Source: Pisolithus tinctorius (lineage: Eukaryota; Basidiomycota; Agaricomycetes; Boletales; Pisolithaceae). From it: a stretch of DNA of 64,000 nt. Below are positions 11,008 to 22,514 of the stretch, piece after piece (the first letter of the stretch is position 1; the number at the start of each line of letters is the position of its first letter). Location of the stretch: contig JANFAH010000002.1 in assembly GCA_024663395.1 (NCBI GenBank), positions 3,100,001 to 3,164,000 of the forward strand, read 5' to 3'. The notes beneath the pieces were generated by a model. The model was not told the origin of the DNA. It saw only the letters and a list, made by a program, of their open reading frames with translations, and did not search any database. A program made the position numbers and the translations under genes.

Positions 11008-13741
11008 ATGACGAGGAATGTGAGAGAAAACATCTCCCGACTGATCCCTGACCCGGGCCAATCTGCTGTGTGCGGCTTCTCGTCACCCGACTGGCGGGGC
11101 AGTTCACTGACACGCGGCTCGTTTAGATTACCAAAGGATGGGGAAACAAACATCCTGATCACATCCGCCTTGCCTTACTGCAACAATGTGCCTCACCTAG
11201 GTACGTCACTGGCTTTGCGATCTACCTTCATTAACGCTCCCTCGAGGAAACATCATCGGTAGTGTACTCAGTGCCGATGTCTTCAGCCGGTATGTCGCCA
11301 CCTTTGACTTCGCCTTCTTTCGGTATTTTAATGATAACATCTCTTTGTATTACAGGTACAACAGTACGTTTCAATTGCTCATTGGCCGATAACAGGCGCA
11401 TCTGACGCGAGCCATTTAGGAGCGCGAAATCGCAGAACACTTTACATCTGTGGCACTGACGAGTACGGCACTGCATCGGAAACCGCGGCTCTCAAAGAAG
11501 GCGTCACCCCAAGGGAACTTTGTGATAAATATCATGCTGTACATAAAGAAACATACGAGTGGTTTGACATTGGGTTTGTCGTCTCGCGGCGGGCTCTCTC
11601 CGGACACTGATCGCGTGCACAGTTTCGACCTCTTTGGACGGACTTCTACCCCTTACCACACTGAGTAAGTAACTTCCGAAACGACTATTAGTACTCTCGC
11701 GTGACATACCCCGAGAATTTGCCAATCGGTATACCTCAACCTTGGAAAGAACGATTATCTAGAGAAACAAGTTAAAGATCAGACGTACTGCGATGGTTGT
11801 GTCAAGTAAGTTGTGCAGTTTTATCTCTCCTTTACTTTACCAAACATGGTCCAGGTTCTTGGCCGACCGATATGTAGAGGGAATATGTCCCCACTGTGGT
11901 TTCCCTGTAAGTACGACGGCAATTCACCTTCTTCGCATATCTGACAGCAAGTAGGATGCTAGAGGGGATCAGTGCGATGGCTGCAGTCGCACACTCGATG
12001 CTATTGACCTTATAGAACCACGTTGCTTGCTCGACAGGTCTCACAAGGTCGTGACACGTTCCTCGTCTCACATGTATTTCAAGCTTGATGCCATCCAACC
12101 TCGACTAGAAGAGTGGATCAAGGAATCGTATAAAGAAGGGAAATGGTCACCCAATGCGACGATTAATACGGAAGGAGAGATCGTCGATGCACGAGTCAAG
12201 ACCGGTTTGCGTCCGACACCAGTTACACGAGACCTCACATGGGGTGTGCCCATCCCTCCCCTAGGTCGCGAGGATGACAAAGAGATGGACGGCAAGGTTC
12301 TCTGTAAGTCTCTACGCCTTCCGCATTGCTACGTAGTGATTTTGATTCTCGTTTCAAGATGTCTGGGTTAGTCCATGACACATGTGCTTTTGGCCACCTT
12401 TACTCATTCCTCAGTTTGATGCCGTGAATGGCTACGCAAGCATAACCGCTAACTATACCCCTGAATGGCGACAATGGTGGCATAACCCAGAGAACGTCAA
12501 ACTATACCAGTTTATGGGCAAGGACAACGTATATTTCCATACCATCTACTTCCCTGGCATGCTTCTAGCCGATGGTGGACACTGGACCATGCTTCACCAT
12601 GTTTCAACTACAGGTAGGTTTCGCAACGGCCCACCTTTTTACGTGATCTGATCCACATCTGTCGGCAGAATATCTGAATTATGAAGGCGGAAAGTTCTCC
12701 AAAAGCAAGAACCGCGGTGTATTCGGCCCCCAAGCAAAGGAGACCGGTATCCCGGCATCCGTTTGGCGGTATTATCTTCTTGCCACACGCCCGGAAACCC
12801 AGGATGCCATGTTTTCCTGGGCGGATTGCGTATGTTTGGTGCCTTCCGTTCCCCCCGTTTTTCTGAAGCTCTTTTGCCGCAGATTGCTGCAAACAATAAC
12901 GTTTTGCTAAAAAAGTTGGTATTATACCTTTGTCAAAGTTATCTGTACTCACCAGCTCATCAGCTTCGGAAACTTTGTCAACCGAGCTCTTAAATTCGTA
13001 TCGTCACAGTACAACGGCATCATCCCTGAGAGCAGCGACGAGCCTGGCCCCCTCAGTCCAAACGATCCCCTTGACAGCGAGTTTATCAATGAAGTAAATG
13101 CCCTTCTCAAAGAATATGTCGATGCACTCGAGAGTGTCAAGATCCGTCTTGGCTTACAAATCGCCATGCTCGTCTCAAATCGTGGTAACGGATACTTACA
13201 AGCAGCAGGGCTCAACAAGATGTTTTTGGCGGAGAATCCTCAACGTTGCGCGCAAGTTGTTTCGCGTGCTGTGAATCTCATCTATGTGTTGTCGGCATTG
13301 ATATATCCGTATATGCCCAGTACGTCAGAAGCCATCTTGGAGCAGCTCAATGCACCTGCGCGTGTCATTCCCGAAGTGCTCTCCACGGATATATTAGGCG
13401 GACATCACATCGGAAAACCGGACCATTTGTTCAAACCCATAGATGAGAAGATGGAGGCGGTGTGGAAGGGAAAGTTCGAAGGCAGCGGGGGAGTGAGTCA
13501 GGAGGCTCCTGCACCTAAGCGCAAGCCCAAGAAGGCAACAGCGGACAATGCGAGGGTGAATGGTGTCAAAGAGAACGGGCCGAAGTCAGAGGAAGCCCTC
13601 GCTCTGGAAGCCAGGATCCTCGAGCACGGGCAGTATGTGCGCTCGCTGAAGGAGAAAAAGGAAGCAAAGGAGGTGATTGATGCCGCGGTTGTCGAATTAA
13701 AGAAACTAAAAACGGAGCTGGCTGCTTTGGAGAAGGCCTGA
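11008..13741 (+). CDS. Cytosolic methionyl-tRNA synthetase with a C-terminal WHEP domain
   Basis: The enzyme charges tRNA-Met with methionine using ATP. The class I HIGH-type motif is in [13 protein letters not shown] (codons near 11167-11200, split by an intron). [15 protein letters not shown] follows, then a knob region with [17 protein letters not shown] carrying four zinc-binding Cys. Next come [25 protein letters not shown] and the KMSKS-type loop [12 protein letters not shown] at 12692-12718. The anticodon-binding domain contains [10 protein letters not shown] and [14 protein letters not shown]. After a basic linker with KRKPKK comes a helix-turn-helix [20 protein letters not shown] with coiled residues to the end, matching a WHEP tRNA-binding domain. 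The start at 11008 is the first ATG before the catalytic domain; about 50 residues precede the active site. Around nine introns are present. Confidence 0.95.
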
Positions 13742-14680
13742 AGTGGTTGCCTCTTCATCTTCCTCGAACTCACGAGTGCTTGTAGTTTTATAATACGCCG
13801 TGAAAGTGACGGTACCGGTTTGCACCCCATGTCGACACGACGATAAATATTGTCGGGCAGCTAAATTATTGGTACATGTGGTCCACAGTCGAGAAGTGCT
13901 TCACGCTGGTCAGCTCTTGCGAATAACTTGAGTATGGTAAGGACTGTTAAGAGGCACTAATCAGAGACACCTCCACAGTAGAGTAGGGATAGTAATAAGG
14001 AGCGAATCAATAGTCAAGTTGACGTCTGCCATCCCCTTGGAGGACTCCCAGATCACAAACATGTTACACCAATTCACGTCTAGTTGGGCTTGGAAGTGAT
14101 CAGAACTTGCCTTTTCGCAGAAATTCGATGCATATTGTGGTCAGTGAGTCAAGACGTTGGAGAGCAGCTGACCACACAGGTTCCAAGATTTTGTAATGAA
14201 AACGTTGTTGCCAGATCGCCGGTTACGCTCTCGTGTGCACGCCCGCAGGCCACCACGAGGCAACCTCATTCACTCCAGTCACCATCATCCCAAACGTGTC
14301 GTGCATCTGCCAATCTCGTAAAGTGCTGTATTCTGTATCGTATGTCTGACATGATGCGGGGAAAATGCCTCTAGTAGCCCGTTGATGCTGAGCTGTTGTA
14401 GGCGTGCTCGGAATATTCCAACGATGGTCTATTCCGCCGATGAAGTAACAACTGGCACGATCTCATGTCAGCTCTGTATCCGCTGCTTTTAGCAGCCTCG
14501 TGTCTTATGCCAGGCTTCTCAGTTCTTGTCTCTGATAATGATCTGGGGCACCTGCCGCTAATAACTAGTCCGTCCCTGTTTCCATCAACTTCCCTCCATT
14601 CTGCGGTGACCGGGTGAACTGCCACCTCCGACGTTGTGGTCCAGCGCTACCTGTTAAGTTCGCCTTGATACCTCATCATC
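13742..14680. other. Intergenic DNA without a recognised gene
   Basis: About 0.9 kb lies between the MetRS stop and the start of the HSP20-like gene. Only short random frames are present. The last 300 bases should hold the promoter of the plus-strand gene at 14681; no clear TATA box was recognised. Confidence 0.5.
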
Positions 14681-15593
14681 ATGGCTGAATGGTGCAGAGG
14701 CCAACGGCATAATGGAGCTCACGATGCCAAAATCGATTTCTCTGGTCAGTCCACATCATTCAAACAACAAAATTCTCGTCATCCTGTTGCTGAGTCCGAT
14801 CTCACAGTTCACCATAAGATAACGCCTGTGAACGGGGACGAACAGGATAACCATCCTTCACTTGATCAGCTCTGGGATCAAATACGAAGAAGGAAGGAGC
14901 GTCAGGAAGCCAAACGTCCTACGAAGGTGAAGTCTCTCGAGACGGCGACTGCCGCCCCCAGTGGCGTCTCCCGTTCACCCCCAGATCAGAGCGCAATGCA
15001 GAGGAAGGTTACACCCCCCCAGCTAAAGAGGAAAAAGTCCATGTTAGTCTGATTTTTTGCTGTCGAGTACAAACACCACGATGGCATGCTCACCGGTTCC
15101 TCCCATTCCATAGTGTTTCCTACCGTGAATCCCACGACGGCCGTACTGTACGTACTCAGCGCTCCCAGACTCGCTTGTCTTACCCCCTTTCGCACAGAAA
15201 ACGGCCATATTCGATTTACCCGGTGTGAAGAAACACCATATACATATCAACTTCCGCTCAGATTACATGACGGTTGAGTGGACAACCGTCACGATCACGG
15301 AAACTGAAGAGGATGGGCGGCTTGTAAGGGAACGGAAGGAAAAAATATATACGCGGACTATACCAGTACCCCAGGGAACAAAGGTAAGTTACACACGTCT
15401 GCTTGATACTGTGCCCTTATTTGGTTTTTAGTTCGAGGAGGTTCGTGCAGCGATGGACAATTCCCGTCTAATCTTGACCTACCCAAACATGAGAACTGTA
15501 CGTGTCGATCGCCGAAAACACGAGTTTGGACAGGGTGAACCACGTCGCATTGAGCCGACTGAAGTTGAGTCCACAGACGTCTACGAATACTAG
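14681..15593 (+). CDS. HSP20-like (alpha-crystallin domain) protein with a disordered N-terminus
   Basis: Exon 1 (from 14681) encodes about 120 polar residues rich in Lys, Arg and Gln (QLWDQIRRRKERQEAKRP), probably disordered. Three introns were placed: one starting at about 15044, one starting GTACGTACTC near 15147, and one near 15384. They join to TAIFDLPGVKKHHIHINF, the typical opening of an alpha-crystallin domain. MTVEWTTVTITETEEDG, the conserved edge YTRTIPVPQGTKFEEV and AAMDNSRLILTYPN follow, where small heat-shock proteins have a similar LPxGTK and a final strand. The tail ends TDVYEY. Small HSPs are ATP-independent holdases. The loop between strands is charged and lengthened, and the C-terminal I-x-I anchor is missing, so this is a divergent member whose chaperone activity is inferred only. 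Confidence 0.75.
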
Positions 15594-16017
15594 ATGCGAG
15601 ATACAACCATGTTTTCTAAGTTTGTTTGGTGACATTTCTTTTTTATCTACTGCTTTCGTTCCTGACTATGCCATTGTACGTTTGTCGATCCCCGGAGATG
15701 GTCTTGATGTACTACAGCTCACCACGGCCTATGTTGCCATGTATATGCCTGCGCTATAATCCCATGCCCAGTCTTGTCTTGGCGGAAAACGACCATGAAA
15801 CTTGTTGCGGCGTCTCTGTGGTTTCGCGTATGAAGAGAAGTCTCATGAGACAGGCAAACCACTCAGGGACAGCACGCTCGTGGAAGAAGCTAAGGTCACG
15901 GGATGAAGCAGCGCGCGAACAATCGCCAACCTTATCTGACGACCCACGTTAATTTGGATACGGCAAGGGATGCATGGACGACCCAACTCGTTCGCGGCAA
16001 CTGGCCTGTGCAATACG
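15594..16017. other. Intergenic DNA between convergent genes
   Basis: This 0.4-kb stretch separates the 3' ends of the HSP20-like gene and BUD13. It should contain both transcription termination regions. No gene was recognised. Confidence 0.5.
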
Positions 16018-17050
16018 TTACATATCATCAACACTCCATTCATAGCTTGCCGTCGCCACCCGTTGTCTTTCATTTTGCCGCTGGAACAACTTCCTCTCGA
16101 AACCATTGCTGCGGTCTGTCAAGCGAACGAGCGTCATTATCGGCACGCCACGCCGGTAATGCCAAAAAAAAAACGCACCTACGCCATCCCATCTATATCC
16201 AGGTTTGATTCCGAAACGGTTAGGAGGCGGAGGTGGCCCAGTATATTCTGGTTTACGGGGACCTTTAGTCTTCTTTTTCTGTAACCACTCGTGTTAGGAG
16301 GTCGTGATGTGACACTCGTAAGGAACTTACCATGAGGAATGCTGCGGCAGGGTCGTTCCATCGTTGTTCCGCCATGCGCTCCTCGTTTAGCTCTTTATCG
16401 TCTGCATATCGAGAGAACGGTAAGGATTTGTTCTTCTCCAGTTGTAATCTCCGTTTTTCTTCTTCCTCTCGTTGTACCAAGCCTTTTCCCCATTCCATCT
16501 TTTGAGACTCCTTCTCCTCTTTTTCCCTCTTCTTTCTCGCGGCCTCCGCACGGGCGACCTTCATATCGATCTTCCTACCCGATGCGTCACGATACACTGT
16601 CTCTTGAGCGGCCTCCATGTCTTCCTTGGACATTTCCTCCATCTTAACGTTAGACTTTGGTAGAGCACGTCGTAGTTGATCCGAAGTTAGTAGGCCACCT
16701 TTGAAAGGCTGCGAAGTATCCTCCGACACGACAAGGGGTTGTTCGTCTGCTGGAACTGGGGGGCTTTCCTCCCTTTCGCCCTCCCGTACTGTTGTCCAAT
16801 TCGAGTCTTGATTATTTTGCCGCTTTTTAAAGCTCCCGTCACTTGCTACTACCGCTTCGGCGATGTCCAATGCTTCTTCTCGTTCTCGTTGGGACCGTTC
16901 GTCTCCAAAACCGGTGTCCTCGTCAATGAACATGGACGGGCCATTTGAGTCAGCTTTACGTTTCTTCTTCGTTTTCTTGGGCCCTGCGCGGGAAAGGATA
17001 GCCTCTGCTTTTGGGCCTGACATGTATTTCTCTGCGAGATAGGCTTGCAT
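16018..17050 (-). CDS. BUD13: Pre-mRNA-splicing factor BUD13 (Cwc26)
   Basis: Bud13 is part of the RES complex (with Snu17 and Pml1) that binds the activated spliceosome and helps splice and retain pre-mRNA in the nucleus. The start is [19 protein letters not shown], the conserved N-terminus. A basic KKTKKKRK cluster, a polar middle with [14 protein letters not shown], a long charged helix ([20 protein letters not shown]) and [19 protein letters not shown] follow. An intron after WNDPAAAFL joins to [20 protein letters not shown] and [12 protein letters not shown] second intron leads to [12 protein letters not shown] and the terminal YEWSVDDM. The [24 protein letters not shown] block is diagnostic for the family and binds Snu17. 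Stop at 16018-16020. Confidence 0.93.
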
Positions 17051-17207
17051 GGCGAACAGAATGCCTATGGTACGCAACTGAGCTGAACTGTAATACTAGT
17101 ACAATGGTGATGGTCGCAAGCACTGCGAGTATTCGGTGACTAAGCATGACCCCTGACACCGCCACAGCAGACACGCTTTGGAAACAAAGTATTCAAACAC
17201 CATGAAG

Positions 17208-18422
17208 CTATTCGCGAGGACATGAATCGATTTGATGGGTCACCGATCGGGCCCTCTCCACAAAGGAGGCCAAGAGGCTGGAGAAAGTCTTCAGTGGCTT
17301 TCCCGACTTTGAATGGTCGTCTTCGTGTGTAGCCCAGCTAGCAGTAAACCCCTGCAGAGGGTCCAGAGAGCTGGAAGCTGACACAGGCGGCTTTGGCAAC
17401 ACGCTTGGCATTACGGGCTCTCCACGCATTCGGTCGGCTGATTTTATCGGCTTATTAGTTTTTTGCCTGGTATTTGGCAACGGAGCTTTGTCGCATGCTC
17501 TCGACACGCGTGAACGCCTGCAATAACAACAATAACAACAGCGATGAAGTTCACAAGCTAACACGTGTCTACACTTACGAGAACAACGCGGAGTACGCAG
17601 CTTCGGCTTCTCTGACGGGGACCAAAACTAAAGGCGGGTGTCCATCACGAGGCCTTTCCAAACGACTGGATTTATGTACGCGAGGTTTATACAGACGTAC
17701 ACCTTTCCGTGGCTCACAACAGGTGTTAGCTGGTGGGCCGCCATCTTCATTTTTGGAATCCGGGTCGAGGATAGTATCGTCATCCTCTGTTGCCCTCCGT
17801 TGCGGACTGCAGAACTTGTTCATGGTCACGAAAGCTAATGGGCGACAATTTCTTCGGAGCGAGCTGGAGTCTTGTATAGCCTCTGATGGATCTCCATGAG
17901 TCAAGATGGCAGCTCGCGATAAAGCCTCTGCCAGGCGTGTTTTCCATCGTGGCTTAGTCCCGCGGACAGCGACCTTCGCCTTGGCCCTCGCTGGTAGCTT
18001 CACTTTACATCCTCTCTTGGCTTTGTATGGGGTCCGGTTCGACCCAGAAGTCTTCTTATTGAGCTGGATTGTTGTAAGCTTGGCTTTCTTCTTCTGACTT
18101 GAATACGTTTTCTGGGCTGATCTGCGCAAGAAGCCCTCGACAGTGAGATCCGCGTGGTCTGGTTGCAAGTCCGGCGTTGGCGATGTAAGCCGAGGTAAAA
18201 CGGTGATGTCTGGTACCATGTTCATGGTCGGAGGCTGGCGGACCGCTTCGACGTCAACTGTCGGCTGGGACAGGCCAGCGACTGTTACCGGGCCCTGAGC
18301 TCGGGAGTCCAATCCAAAGTCCATCTGTAGCCTCTTCCTCCTTCTCTTAATCTGTTTGAGGTGGTTAGATGGACGCATATAGAGACCAAGACAGGGGTAT
18401 TTACCACGAACTCGGTCGTCAT
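17208..18422 (-). CDS. Hypothetical basic protein, two short introns
   Basis: The predicted start encodes MTTEFV, then an intron, then IKRRRKRLQMDFGLDSRAQ. The main exon is rich in Lys, Arg, Ser and Pro, with patches such as SSQKKKAKL and KVKLPARAKAKVAVRG that would suit a nuclear protein. A second intron after SALFS joins in phase to RSRVSRACDKAPLPNTR and a tail ending DSCPRE. No domain was recognised. The frame stays open over about 270 codons, and two clean GT-AG introns keep the phase, which supports a real gene. A role in chromatin or nucleolus is only suggested by composition. Confidence 0.6.
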
Positions 18423-18782
18423 GTTGCGTATTAGTTTAGTAGGTGGACGCGGGTTTGGGGGTTGAAATCTGTTCAGGTATGAAGTTGTAAGACTGACTGC
18501 TGATGATGTGCTGGTAGCCAGGTCCAGTGCGTTCAGTCACTACATGGTCGGCTGACCTGACTCCCAACAGTATGAAACACTTGCTCCTGCGGACTCAACC
18601 AATCTCAGACTCAGTGCTCGGAATAATAGGAAAGCTGAAATTTTCATTTGTCTGACTGAGAGACGTGTACACTATTAAATCCACTCGTTCGGCCCGCCCC
18701 ACAAGAGGACATTATATTCATCACCTATGGTCCGTACAGGGGAAGCTCCCCCGTAGTTCACCAACCATACATCTCGGGGAGC
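18423..18782. other. Intergenic region between two minus-strand genes
   Basis: This 0.36-kb stretch lies upstream of the hypothetical gene and downstream of the sugar transporter stop. It should hold the promoter of the former. Nothing else was recognised. Confidence 0.45.
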
Positions 18783-21458
18783 TTACACCTTCGGCTCGTC
18801 ATCGTAACGCTCTGGACTGCCTTTGTCCCTACCCTCGGCATAGGCGCTGAGACCGATACGGTTGGCGATTTCCGTCTGGCGTTCTTGGTCTGCAACACCG
18901 AGACCCTCGCGGTCGCCGAACACGGCGTCCATCTCTTCCAGAGTCAGCCCCTTTGTCTCAGGAACCTACATGTTATCAGAAACGCCGTGGTGCAGGAGAT
19001 AACACGAATACTCACAAATAGCAGGACGAAGAGTCCACCCAAAAGAGAGAAAGACTGCCGAAATCGGTAAGCGTGCTGGGGTAATATTTGTCGACAAACA
19101 CTAGCTTACCCCGAAGAAGACGAAAGTGCCAAAGCCTAGGTGAGTCATCATAGACGGCGTAACTTGGCCCACAATGAAGTTGTTCATCTATCACACACGT
19201 ACAAGCATTGGTGAGAAACGTTGCCATGCTGATATAGGCAAGAAGTATACCCAGTTTGAGGAAGCGGCGATAGAAAGACCTTTTCCACGGATACTCAGAG
19301 GCCAGATCTCAGCGACAAGGATCCAACAACAGGGTCCCCAACTGTAGCCGAAGGCTGCGGGCAAGGCGTAAGTAAGTCCCGTGACGCATGCCCACCCCAC
19401 TCACCAACAGAGAAGATCCAAACGAACACGCAAGCGACCCAACCAGCACCTTTAAAACAAATGTCAGTCTCCGGCCATATAAGAAGCATTTATGTGTACT
19501 TGTATGACTGTGAGGTAGGATTAAGAACAACGGTCTGACATCCAGGGAACATACGACGACTTACGAGCCCCATGAATTGTGGTATAATCCCGTGAGTACG
19601 GCAACGACAAGGTGGCAACTATGGTGGGGGTATTTTAGTGCTTGCCGTCACCTCCAAACTGGTAACTCACGCGGCCATGATGAAGGCGCCAGATACGAGA
19701 ACAGGTTTACGGCCAACCTTGTCGACGTAGAGCACAGCGGGGATAGTGGCAAGGAACATCCTATCAGCCAGATTAAGACTAGGTTTCACGGTGACCGCCA
19801 TGGTTGCTACACTTACACGATGCCCACTACACCTGTTGCAAGGAGGTTCGTGGCATTGCCGGTCAAACCAAGGTCCGTGAATATGCTAGGAGCATAGTAC
19901 AATATAGCGTTTACGCCCGTCCACTGCTGGAAAAACATCGTTCTTTCGAAGGAATGGAATCACATGCAATGATCTGGAACGATATGGACTTACGCTGAGC
20001 CGATGACGACCCTGTAGAGCAGGGTGCGAGTTCGGATCAAACTCAAATAAGCATTTAATCCAAGAAGGAAGTTAGAGCGGGTCGTTCCATCCTGGTACTG
20101 AGGGAATCTGAGAGCGTTGCTCTCCTTTTCAAAGAGATATTGAGCCTTGATTTCCCTGTCCCGTATATGTCAGGGGCAGTCACCGAAGAGAGCAAACTAC
20201 CCACAAGAACTCGATTTGGACGAGATCAGCGTCTGGTGGAAGGCGACGAGCCCTGCTCAAGACTGCCAGCGCCTCGTCGTCCCTTCCCTGATTGACAAGC
20301 CATCTGATGCCACGATATCAACACTACTGTAACGGTCGCGCATGCATGTCTGGGGACAGCGCACCTGGGAGAAAAGGGCATGAATAGGATACCAGCCCCG
20401 AGGATAAGAGCGGGGACAAGTTGAAGTGCGAGGGGGATCCGCCATGCAGCTTCGCTTTGGTTCTTCCCTCCGATGTAATTTGTGCCGTAATCAATCCAAA
20501 AGGACACCATGATGCCGAAAGTGATGGCAAGTTGTTGAAGGGCAACAAGACTGCCTCGGACTTCGGGGGGCGCAAGTTCGGCGCTGACAACGAGAGAATT
20601 ACATAATGAGATACGATAAAATGAATACAACTCACTTGTAAAGCGGGACTGCCATGCTAAGCGACCCAACACCTAAACCCGTGACAAACCGGCCTGACAT
20701 GACGTGTTGAGATGACGACAAAGATGATGAAATGGGTACTCACCTCCGTAAATCGAAGAGGGGTGGAATGCAGCAGTCTGAACAACCACGCCGACGCAAA
20801 AGATGATTACAGCTACATCGATCGTAAGGATTAGAACGGACATTGGAATTTGAACAACCCACCGAGCACAATTGTGTATTTGCGAGAAAGCTTGTCCGCG
20901 AGGTAACCCGTGCAGAGAACACCGAACCATGCACCCAATTCAAGGATAGCAACCAACCATCCCTTGGTGCCAGTGTTGTCGACAGCAGAAGCCATCCGAT
21001 CGTCAAATGACTTCATACTAACGCGGTGTGAGCGTCACGGACAGCGTAGATTAGCTGTGACCAACCTTAGCACACCTGAGAAGACACCCTGGTCGCGATG
21101 ATAGTGAGCACATAGGCGGTCAGTATACGGGAACATGTAGCATACCTGGTTATAACCTATAGGAGAGAGTGGTTGTGTGAGGTCAGACTAAAAAGTGACA
21201 GGAAAGGGGATAACGACCATAGAGGCTAGTTTTTCTGGGTTAGTTTGGGAGAAGGCATAGGAATGCACACACGTACAGTCCACCAAGAGAGGCGAAAACG
21301 GCGATAAAGAAGATTCTTCGATTATGAACAAGACCAGCCTGGGAGGTGAACCATTAGGGGGGATGTTGAACGCGTAGGATGATCGTACTGACCCAACCGG
21401 ATTTTCCAGCAAGCTTGGCTCTGCGCTGGTCCAAAGCGAAGTCTGCGCCTCCTGCCAT
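18783..21458 (-). CDS. MFS sugar (hexose) transporter
   Basis: A 12-helix sugar porter of the MFS. The start is [19 protein letters not shown] and the first helix region is [19 protein letters not shown]. Signature blocks include [13 protein letters not shown] (loop 2-3), the sugar porter motif [26 protein letters not shown], and [19 protein letters not shown] in place of the usual PESPRWL. Further blocks are [48 protein letters not shown] and the C-terminal [13 protein letters not shown]. The tail ends DDEPKV. About ten introns interrupt it. The PESPR-to-MPFSPR change is present in some fungal hexose and quinate-type porters, so the substrate may be a hexose or a related polyol or acid. It acts at the plasma membrane as a proton symporter or facilitator (family knowledge). 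Confidence 0.93.
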
Positions 21459-22514
21459 GGTTCTAGGAATGAAGGTAGGGGGACAAGCACAAACAGAAGG
21501 GCGGGGTGCGGGCTGAACGCGCTTTTTATACGCGAGCCGGTTATGCAGGCTCTTTCCCAAACCAGCCAGATCAGGTTGATATCATACATACGCGGATCTA
21601 AGTTTTTCCCAGATTGATGAGCTCAAATGAAATAAATTTCTGTGGGGTGCATACAATATTGGAGATCAGGACGGGTCGACAAACACCGAGGGTAAAACAA
21701 TCCACGTTGACGTCGCCGTTGCGTCTTGTACATTGGTGTACGGGTCGCAATCGGTTCACCCAACCTCCAAAGATAGAGAACGTTGTTTTAAAACTGTGGC
21801 AATGCCAGACGGTCTAGGCTAGCGGCATTCCGCCTATCTTCTCGAGTGCCCGTTCCGTACCCTTCCTTCTACCCACAGATGTGGCACAAGTCAGATGGTC
21901 CACGTTGACTTTGATGGGGTCACAAGGTAAATATGTAGAGTAGTCGTGGCAGGTACTGCCACGCCAGATGGTGCCGCATTATAAGCGATGAGCGCGAGGC
22001 GATTCGGATGATTTATTTTCGCTAGATTATGTCTATGTTTGATCTGAGAATCAGGTTGAAGATGCATGATATTGAGTATAAAATATCCTTTTTTGGAAAT
22101 ATCACAATAAAATCTGCACTACCATCCATTACCGGTAATCGTCACGTATCCTGACTGACTACATCAGTTCAACGTGGACCAGAGGCACGAAATATGTGGA
22201 CCACTTGAAGATAGGCACGAGATATGTCAGAGTACTGCGAGTGCGGGTGAAATAGCATCAGAGTCAATAAGGCGAAGTGACAGTCATAACAATTCCAGCC
22301 TGACTACGCACCACTGGTACCTTCAAGCTTCAAGCTTCCGTGTCCAAAGGTACAGGCACGGAGTGCTCCGGATGCTATGCTGCAGAGCGACATGCGGAGC
22401 GCCTTTTTGGCACTTGGGGTAAAGACAGCACATCGATCCGCTGGTCCTCAGTCCAACCGTTCACCTCTTCGTGCCTAACTCATTAGTCAGACTCAGTCAG
22501 CAGGTCGCACAGAA
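21459..22514. other. Divergent intergenic region
   Basis: About 1 kb lies between the starts of the sugar transporter (minus) and the metacaspase (plus), so both promoters must lie here. The centre (about 22010-22110) is A+T-rich with runs such as TATAAAATATCC. No gene or repeat family was recognised. Confidence 0.5.
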
